From Gammaproteobacteria bacterium (GTDB lineage Bacteria > Pseudomonadota > Gammaproteobacteria > Pseudomonadales > Azotimanducaceae), in the NCBI GenBank assembly GCA_026707905.1, contig JAPOVY010000156.1, positions 1 to 47,513 on the forward strand: a DNA stretch of 47,513 nucleotides. Direction: 5' to 3'. The notes under the pieces are model-generated. The model saw nothing but the letters and a program-made list of their open reading frames with translations. It was not told where the DNA came from and searched no databases. Position numbers and translations under genes: made by a program. Shown here piece by piece: positions 42,329-47,513 of the stretch; within the stretch, counting starts at the first letter, position 1, and the number at the start of each line of letters is the position of its first letter.

Positions 42329-42583
42329 GTGACGATCACAGTTAACGGTATTAAATGGGAAAAGCCACCGGTCGACGCCGGGGGTGAAATTTCCTGAGTA
42401 CAAGTATTTGAATTTGCGTCTGTCCACGATGCGAGTTTGCAGAGCGGCGGGGAGGTAAGAATCGTGTATGAGGATGCAATCGGTGAAGGTGGCAAGTTCA
42501 TTAGTGGAACTCTTCGCAGAGGAAGGAAAATAAAGGTTGGAGATGAAACGAAGTTCTTCGTTAAAGCGCCTAGTGACACTTAA
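42329..42583 (+). pseudogene. Ubiquitin-like (multiubiquitin-family) gene with in-frame TGA
   Basis: From GTG 42329, after a good ATGAGGT ribosome binding site, an 84-codon frame encodes one beta-grasp-like domain: ITVNGIKWEKPP opens like the first strands of bacterial multiubiquitin domains, VRIVYEDA and GTLRRGRKIKVGDETKFFV match the later strands. The frame contains a single TGA at codon 23 (42395-42397), replacing what a one-base change would make Trp or Arg. It ends PSDT rather than in diglycine. Its 3' end overlaps the next gene by 41 bases. Other genes here use TGA as stop, so recoding is unlikely; nonsense mutation or sequencing error are the main options. Confidence 0.6.
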
Positions 42584-43058
42584 TTCGGATTTAGAGAATT
42601 TATCCGGAGAAGGATTCAATATTGGAATATCGACTTCACCAAAGTGGATTAGTGTAAGGAAGCTGAGAGACAAAAATGGTATGCATATAAAGGACAAGTA
42701 CTGGCATAATCCCAAGCAGTGGTTAATCATCGGTAATGTACCTTACACAACGCGAAGAGACGGCAAACTTGTGCGCGATGAAGCAAGTATGGTAATGCCA
42801 ATCTGGTTTTGTGGAGGAAGAACAACTAAACCAAAAGAGCACTGGGCTTTATGGTTAGGAAATCACCCAATAAAAAACGGGGCACTTGTCAGGCATTTAA
42901 TAACAGGTGAATTTGAACGACATAGATTCGTACCAGAATATAAAAAAATTTTCCTTTTTTCTTGTGAACCTTCGACAAGAGAAACTGAATTTAGAGATTA
43001 CTACGATAAGGCAACTTATTATTTCGACTTATTTGATCCAGATTTTGAGGACGATTAG
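42543..43058 (+). CDS. DUF6791-like protein of a ubiquitin-like conjugation locus
   Basis: A 171-residue protein from ATG 42543 (GTG 42573 is an alternative that better fits homologue starts at SDLENLSGEGFNIG). As I recall the family, DUF6791 is the N-terminal part of large ThiF/E1 proteins in multiubiquitin loci; shared features here are a NVPYTT segment, WALWLGNHPIKNG, and a late FRDYYDKATYYFDLF. Here it is a separate gene that stops before the usual linker. The HP at 108-109 recalls the HP of E2 enzymes, but the following residue is Ile, not Cys. Arg is mostly AGA/AGG, unlike the chromosomal genes. Product is probably the conjugation-side partner of the next protein. Confidence 0.75.
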   Translation: MKRSSSLKRLVTLNSDLENLSGEGFNIGISTSPKWISVRKLRDKNGMHIKDKYWHNPKQWLIIGNVPYTTRRDGKLVRDEASMVMPIWFCGGRTTKPKEHWALWLGNHPIKNGALVRHLITGEFERHRFVPEYKKIFLFSCEPSTRETEFRDYYDKATYYFDLFDPDFEDD

Positions 43059-43060
43059 CA

Positions 43061-43735
43061 TTGCTGGCCATGGACTATGATCCCGATGGGCGTGTATCAC
43101 GTCAGAGAATTGCTATCGTCGGTCTCGGAGGTACGGGTTCTCACGTTCTGGATCTAATCGCAAAAACACCGGTCGGAGAAATCCACTTATACGATAATGA
43201 CACAATAAAGAAGAAGAACACGAAGAGGAGTCCAGGACCAATAGAAACGTGCAATGATGAACCGTTAAAAGCAGAATATTACAGAAGAAGGTATTCAGAA
43301 GCCGATCAGAAGATCCATGCGCACTGCACAGCAATTGACGAACGAAACGTTGAAGAATTGAGTTCTTTTTCAACGATATTCTTGTGCATCGACAAATCTA
43401 AAATCAAGGAACGGATTGTAAATATCTGTAAAGAAAGTGGAATCGTTCTAATTATCGTTGGATTAGATTGTTCGTTCGATGGCAAGAGATTTGATTCAAT
43501 GGTTGCAGTATCAGTTGGACAATCTGGTCAATATGATCATCTGAATTTTATTACTCCGGTTGAAGACGAGATTGAGAGTGACGACAACCATCAGACAATC
43601 GAACTTAATGCAATTAACGCGGCATTGGCAGTGTTGAAGTGGAAGCAAATATTGGGTCTGTTTAGCGATGATCGACCTTATCTTGAATTGTGTTACCTAA
43701 CACAGCGAAGTCAAATATACTTGGATCTGAACTGA
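43061..43735 (+). CDS. ThiF-family E1-like adenylyltransferase
   Basis: A 224-residue E1-like enzyme that should activate a ubiquitin-like protein with ATP. The nucleotide-binding loop is GLGGTGSHVLD (21-31), the second acidic strand is LYDNDTIKKKNTKRSPGP, with the Arg56-Ser-Pro-Gly that I recall from the DUF6791/ThiF family, and the end LNAINAALAVLKWKQILG matches the family's C-terminal helix. Cys137 (GLDCSF) is a candidate thioester Cys. TTG 43061, two bases after the previous stop and preceded by GAGGA, is the likely start; ATG 43070 is the other choice. Its last 74 bases overlap the DUF6527 gene on the opposite strand. Confidence 0.88.
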   Translation: MLAMDYDPDGRVSRQRIAIVGLGGTGSHVLDLIAKTPVGEIHLYDNDTIKKKNTKRSPGPIETCNDEPLKAEYYRRRYSEADQKIHAHCTAIDERNVEELSSFSTIFLCIDKSKIKERIVNICKESGIVLIIVGLDCSFDGKRFDSMVAVSVGQSGQYDHLNFITPVEDEIESDDNHQTIELNAINAALAVLKWKQILGLFSDDRPYLELCYLTQRSQIYLDLN

Positions 43736-44039
43736 ATGGTCTCAGCCACAGTATCTTGTTTTTCTCGATGAAATAATGAGATTGACATTCATGGTTGGTC
43801 ATCCCAATCGACGGGTGTATTGAGATGTGAGATCCATCATAGATCATCGTCCACCCATGTTCTTCAGGTGTCCCGAGTTGCATTACTGCTTGTCCGCCAC
43901 ACCCACAAGCACATAGATGCTTGAGAAACGTGTACTTTTCTCCGATTCGAATGTAGAGCTTACCTGGTTCAGTGTCCAATCCAGGTATTTCGTCGACAAA
44001 TTCAGGCACGATCTCGTACAGCCGGTGGTATTTCATCAC
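43662..44039 (-). CDS. DUF6527 zinc-motif protein
   Basis: A 125-residue protein with a probable zinc site: CACGCG (Cys43, Cys45 and Cys47), then ECQSHYFI (Cys85 and His88), plus the conserved HGWTMIYDGSHISIHPSIG. This fits DUF6527, which I know as a companion of multiubiquitin/ThiF loci, usually in the same operon and direction. Here it is on the opposite strand and convergent, with its non-conserved tail (after about residue 99) encoded over the end of the E1 gene. Its role in the family is unknown. Confidence 0.82.
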   Translation of the reverse strand: MMKYHRLYEIVPEFVDEIPGLDTEPGKLYIRIGEKYTFLKHLCACGCGGQAVMQLGTPEEHGWTMIYDGSHISIHPSIGMTNHECQSHYFIEKNKILWLRPFSSDPSIFDFAVLGNTIQDKVDHR

Positions 44040-44206
44040 GTTTCGGAGTCGGTCGATACGTACATGTTACCCAAAAGGAGTATACATTGGAAATTCTCGA
44101 GAATCGACTGGTGGTATCAGGGACTTGTTAGCATGATGTCTATGGTGTGACGGTACTAGAGGCAGCATGATAGTTCACTAAACACATTTGAAATCGTAGT
44201 CAACCT

Positions 44207-44214
44207 TATCGGCA
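44207..44214. repeat. Left target-site duplication of the insertion sequence
   Basis: TATCGGCA directly abuts the left end of the element and is repeated exactly at 45483-45490 at the right end. An 8-base duplication is what IS1595-family transposition leaves. Confidence 0.93.
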
Positions 44215-45482
44215 GGGGATTACTAACTTAAATACAAAACCCCATTATGCGACACAAATTGTCGTGTGAAATAGGAGAATTTTGTTTCGACACCGACCTT
44301 AGATAGGAACCAGTATGGTTCGTTTAGCCGATGTACGACGTCCTCGTGAAGGCATCTCGCTCATGCGATTTCTTGAGCAGGTCGCCCCCGATGAAAGGAC
44401 GGCAGAAGCATGGTTTGTAGTGCGTCGCTGGCCGGACGGCGTCCGGTGTGCGCATTGCGATTCCACGCGAATCGACGTCCCCAGCCGTATTGGTGCCATG
44501 ACTGCCGACGTTACTTTTCCGTGAAAACGAATTCGGTCATGCATCGCTCACCGTTGAGTTGTCGGATCTGGCTCGGTGCGGTGTATTTAATGCTGACAAG
44601 TCTGAAAGGCGTTGCCAGTACCAAATTGGCACGCGATCTCGGGATCAGTCAGAAGTCCGCCTGGCACCTGGGTCATCGTCTCCGTGCGGCGTTCGCCAAT
44701 GGCCAAGACCGTCTCCTGCTCGGACCGATCGAGGTCGATGAGACCTACATCGGTGGTAAGGCAAAGAATCAACATGACGCCCAGCGCGACGGGAAGCGGG
44801 GTGTGGGTGGTAAATACCCAGTCGTTGGCATCCTCGATTGGGCGAGCGGTGAAGTTCGTGCTGAAGCTGTTGACGACACGAAAAAGGACGAGTTGCAGGG
44901 GTATTTGGAAGAGAATGTTCGGTACGACGCGACCGTGTATTCAGATGAGATGGGTAGCTACGACGATCTGCCACAGCCACACGAAGCGGTACAGCACAGC
45001 ACCGGCGAATACGTCCGTGGCGACGTGCACACGAATAGTCTTGAGTCATTCTGGTCGATGTTAAAACGCGGTTACGTTGGTATCTACCACCGGTTCTCGC
45101 AACAGCATCTGGACCGGTACGTGAAAGAGTATGCCAAGCGTCGTAGTATGCGTGAACTTGATACGATCGATCAGATGACCGAACCGATCACCCAGTTTGG
45201 GGCATACGTCTGTCCTGGTCCGACCTCGTCGCATACAGAGCCGCGGCCTAGTAGAGGTCGTGTCGTCTTCGAGACGCGCCATCACAACACCGAAGCATGA
45301 CCGCTCGAGGTGTCGTACATGGCTTCGTGGATCGCGTGCACACTGAAAGATCTCGTCTACATAGCTACCGGCGAAACGACGTCAGTTCGTCGTAACTAGC
45401 GATCCCTCAGTAACGAACTTTTTCTAACAAACACTAATAAACTGCGTTTTTATCCTCCTGCGTAGTTAAGTCAGTAATCCCC
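44215..45482 (+). mobile_element. Complete IS1595-like insertion sequence (1268 bp)
   Basis: The ends are imperfect inverted repeats: the left reads GGGGATTACTAACTTAAATA and the reverse complement of the right reads GGGGATTACTGACTTAACTA (18 of 20 identical). Both ends are flanked by the same 8-base duplication. The element encodes one transposase of the ISXO2/IS1595 type, disrupted by a frameshift. About 95 bases of noncoding sequence precede the transposase and about 180 follow it. It inserted between the DUF6527 gene and a degraded segment, and it does not break a gene that I can recognise. Confidence 0.93.
44315..45300 (+). pseudogene. IS1595-family transposase, frameshifted
   Basis: The N-terminal part (from ATG 44315, MVRLADVRRPREGISLMRFL) with the first zinc-finger pair CAHC is in one frame, and everything from RRPQPYWCHDCRRYFSVK onward is in the -1 frame, to the stop at 45300. 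The change falls near 44470-44482; restoring one base rejoins CAHC with CHDC into the usual zinc finger. The rest is intact: the DDE-type core has VDETYIGGK, VYSDEMGSYDDL and HTNSLESFWSMLKRG, as in ISXO2-like transposases. No slippery heptamer was seen, so programmed frameshifting is unlikely. Inactive copy or sequencing error. Confidence 0.85.
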
Positions 45483-45490
45483 TATCGGCA
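45483..45490. repeat. Right target-site duplication of the insertion sequence
   Basis: TATCGGCA, identical to 44207-44214, directly abuts the right end of the element. Confidence 0.93.
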
Positions 45491-45586
45491 GACCATGTTA
45501 AAAGATGCGATACATGTTTTTTGATTCTGTCTAGCTAGTAAAAAGCTGATATTTCAATCGACGGGACGTGAGGTCCATGTAGTACG

Positions 45587-45826
45587 GTGCTGCAGATCAG
45601 AACCTGTCGAACATGCCGGGAAAGTAAAGGTAGCTTTTCGATAACGGTCAACAGATCCGCTAACTACTCCCTCAAACGTATAGGTCAGAGGTTGAAATCT
45701 TCGTTATCTGTCGTTCACCAGTGCTGTAGTGAAGAGTGTGGAGAACTCCGATTCAACACGCTTGAAGTCCACGACGCATACGAATCTACTCCGTGGAATT
45801 GGTATTCCAATAACTATCGAGAATAA
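45587..45826 (+). CDS. Possible small cysteine-motif protein
   Basis: A 79-residue frame from GTG 45587 with Cys-x2-Cys (IRTCRTCRESKG) and a later CCSEEC, possibly one zinc site. A stem-loop with terminator form begins at its stop, which supports a real transcription unit. No family was recognised and the ribosome binding site is weak. It could be a remnant of a longer gene cut by the insertion sequence 97 bases upstream. Confidence 0.4.
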   Translation: MLQIRTCRTCRESKGSFSITVNRSANYSLKRIGQRLKSSLSVVHQCCSEECGELRFNTLEVHDAYESTPWNWYSNNYRE

Positions 45827-45839
45827 GCGCTTCGCGCTT
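45825..45839 (+). terminator. Terminator-like hairpin
   Basis: AAGCGC and GCGCTT form a 6-bp stem with a TTC loop, overlapping the stop of the preceding frame and followed by TATTGATTTTC. The stem is short and the T run interrupted, so efficiency is uncertain. Confidence 0.5.
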
Positions 45840-45845
45840 TATTGA

Positions 45846-46016
45846 TTTTCGGGTCCGCCGCAGCAGATAACGGGCGGATTCTGTGGAGAGCTTGAATGTG
45901 CTAATGAGATCCAGACCATGAAGAAGAAGACTGGCGTGGATGCTATCCCGATACCTCAATGTGACCTAATTCACTCGTTCCGATTCTCCGTAAAGCCTCT
46001 GTCAAATGACCAGTAA
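45846..46016 (+). pseudogene. Coding remnant with a ProRS-like CGxxEC motif
   Basis: An open stretch without a start codon, reading GGFCGELECANEIQ and then KKKTGVDAIPIPQCD. The pattern CGxxEC, a helix, TG and a final IP resembles the C-terminal zinc-binding tail of archaeal/eukaryotic-type prolyl-tRNA synthetases. The rest of such a gene is absent. I regard this as a possible fragment of a lost gene; the resemblance is weak and could be chance. Confidence 0.25.
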
Positions 46017-46386
46017 GTGCGGGTTTTATGCCGGCGCAAGGCGATGAAGTGCAAAGAAGCCGGTTCCGATGTAACACGGCGACGACCTAGCGATGAATTG
46101 CATCCTGATATCGTATCTAGGATCACTTCGACTAATCAGTCATATTGGTGTCAATGTTCTAACCGATTACCCGCTTCTTGTGTTGATACAGGGTATTAAA
46201 AACTTGAGTACGTCTTGCTTTTGTTGCCTGAGAAAGCTCGCCAAAATTGCAAACACATTTGACTAAAAACCTGAAGTTGGACACTTGAAATGCGGAGCGA
46301 GGATGTCTTTATTACTTCACGTTTGACTTCGATGCTCAATCTCAGTTCTCAATATTCGGAGATCGTATTAAAATACGAGATAGATC
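46017..46386. other. Degraded or noncoding segment before the methyltransferase
   Basis: No supported gene. Short frames are interrupted by stops and the composition is mixed. The methyltransferase promoter probably lies in the A+T-rich end (near 46350-46385, ATTAAAATACGAGATAG). Confidence 0.4.
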
Positions 46387-47469
46387 ATGAAGACGCTATC
46401 GAATGCTGTATCAGGCCAACCCCGATCTAGTACCGTAGGTCGTGGGAATTCGACAAATCCGATAGATCCTGCGACAATCCCTGAAACGTGGTCGGACGGT
46501 TTAGTTAGCGTTTATTTCGACGATAGTTTAAATCGCTATACTGAATGGCCTACGCCTACGGTGATCGTCTCTGATGGTGGGTATGGTATTCTCGGATTTG
46601 AGGGTGATACTTCCGATCACCTAGACCTACCTCATTGGTACCAGCCGCACATTGAGATGTGGTCAAAACATGCGACACCGTCAACCACTCTGTGGTTTTG
46701 GAATTCCGAGATTGGTTGGGCGGTCGTACATCCTATACTGGAAGCGTATGGCTGGCGATATGTTAATGCCAATATCTGGAACAAAGGTAATGGACATATT
46801 GCAGGGAACGTAAATACACGGAAGATTAGAAGATTTCCCGTGGTTACCGAGGTGTGCGCACAGTACGTCTACGAAGCACGAATCGATGGATTGACTCTCA
46901 AGCAGTGGCTACTTCGAGAGTGGCGTAGGACAGGGTTGCCACTGAAGAAGGCAAATGAAGCGTGCGATGTAGCCGATGCAGCTGTGAGGAAATATCTGGA
47001 TCAAGGACACTTGTGGTACTTCCCACCACCAGAAATGTTTGAAAAACTTCAGAAATACGCCAATTTACACGGAGATGCCAACGGTCGCCCATATTTCGCA
47101 GTTGACGGTAAGAGGCCAACTTCAGCGGATCAGTGGATAAAGATGCGTGCAAAATTCAAGTGTCCGCATGGGTATACGAACGTCTGGGATCGGCCAGCGC
47201 TCCACGGATCGGAACGGTATCGTCTATCTGGTGGAACAGGGAGAGCCATTCACTTAAATCAGAAGCCACTCGATTTAATAACTATGATTATTCAAGCGTC
47301 ATCGGAGAAAGATGATGTAGTCTGGGAACCCTTTGGTGGTCTTTTTACAGCTTGCATCGCTGCCCGTTCAATCCAACGACGCGCATTGGGCTGTGAGATT
47401 GACTCTACGTATTTTTACCACGGAGTCAATCGATTGCAGAAAGAGTCAGAAATGCTGCAGTGGGTTTAA
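46387..47469 (+). CDS. Beta-class amino DNA methyltransferase
   Basis: A 360-residue N6-adenine or N4-cytosine DNA methyltransferase. The catalytic motif IV is SDGGYG (62-67) in place of the more common (D/N/S)PPY. The S-adenosylmethionine motif comes later, VVWEPFGGLFTAC (PFGG at 315-318), preceded by HLNQKPLDL. This order, catalytic motif first, defines the beta class. A long middle region (TGLPLKKANEACDV, then HLWYFPPPEMF) probably recognises DNA. No cognate restriction enzyme gene is seen before the window ends 44 bases later. It may be the methyltransferase of a restriction-modification system continuing to the right, or an orphan. Confidence 0.9.
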   Translation: MKTLSNAVSGQPRSSTVGRGNSTNPIDPATIPETWSDGLVSVYFDDSLNRYTEWPTPTVIVSDGGYGILGFEGDTSDHLDLPHWYQPHIEMWSKHATPSTTLWFWNSEIGWAVVHPILEAYGWRYVNANIWNKGNGHIAGNVNTRKIRRFPVVTEVCAQYVYEARIDGLTLKQWLLREWRRTGLPLKKANEACDVADAAVRKYLDQGHLWYFPPPEMFEKLQKYANLHGDANGRPYFAVDGKRPTSADQWIKMRAKFKCPHGYTNVWDRPALHGSERYRLSGGTGRAIHLNQKPLDLITMIIQASSEKDDVVWEPFGGLFTACIAARSIQRRALGCEIDSTYFYHGVNRLQKESEMLQWV

Positions 47470-47513
47470 TGTTAAATCAACAAACGTGTTAGTGCCTCTA
47501 GTTTATCCTCGTC

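Noticed and set aside
42395-42397. Selenocysteine reading of the TGA in the Ubl frame
   Set aside because: No stem-loop of bacterial SECIS form is apparent after the TGA, and the family is not known to contain selenocysteine.
44315-45300. Programmed -1 frameshift in the transposase
   Set aside because: No slippery heptamer or stimulating hairpin at the junction, and IS1595 transposases are normally one frame.
1-47513. CRISPR array or prophage structural genes
   Set aside because: No regularly spaced repeats and no capsid, terminase, tail or integrase genes were seen anywhere in the window.

Overview
The window looks like a chromosomal contig of a gammaproteobacterium of moderate GC, probably a free-living, possibly marine, aerobic heterotroph. 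I base this on the divergent holC / lptF-lptG arrangement (normally pepA-holC beside lptFG), the katG/oxyR pair with both OxyR redox cysteines, SohB, DsbD, CoaE and a proteobacterial GltX, together with a TonB receptor, Baeyer-Villiger-type monooxygenase, PhyH/TauD dioxygenases and an AcuI-like reductase. Genus cannot be read from the sequence.

Layout. 1-3278: katG (minus) and oxyR (plus) around a perfect 10-bp inverted repeat that abuts the katG -35. 3485-4161: an MntA/HepT-type toxin-antitoxin pair whose HepT frame has one internal TAA. 4457-9833: ankyrin protein and HolC (minus), then lptF-lptG and gltX (plus). 9856-12833: a C39-like protein, tRNA-Ala(GGC), a VOC protein, an ERG4/ERG24-like membrane reductase and a tiny ORF. 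12837-20717: DsbD (plus) meets, tail to tail, a minus-strand operon of a TonB receptor and two thioredoxin-fold (TlpA-like) lipoproteins. 21719-27847: an AAA ATPase (DUF4143 type), a GH32 protein lacking the usual acid/base Glu, a flavin monooxygenase coupled to an enoyl-CoA hydratase, and a TauD-like dioxygenase. 27970-32607: two PspB-like coiled-coil membrane proteins with duplicated promoters, a Sel1-like secreted protein, PhyH, a DUF2807 adhesin-like protein and a second ankyrin protein. 32778-36215: cytochrome oxidase subunit III-like protein with CopA and CopZ. 36249-41587: PHP protein, CoaE, ferredoxin plus SDR, an SCP2-like small protein, SohB and AcuI.

41588 to the end is an accessory island with more A+T and more AGA/AGG arginine codons. 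It holds a compact bacterial ubiquitin-like conjugation locus: a Ubl-like gene (interrupted by one in-frame TGA), a DUF6791-like protein and a separate ThiF/E1 protein (these two are, to my knowledge, usually fused), and a DUF6527 zinc-motif protein placed on the opposite strand. It is followed by a complete 1268-bp IS1595-like element with 8-bp target duplications and a frameshifted transposase, a decayed segment, and a beta-class DNA methyltransferase. The Ubl/E1 locus is the best candidate for an unusual, probably defence-related, system.

Recurring theme: several accessory genes (hepT, Ubl, transposase) each carry a single inactivating lesion, which is either real decay or assembly error; read-level checking would decide.
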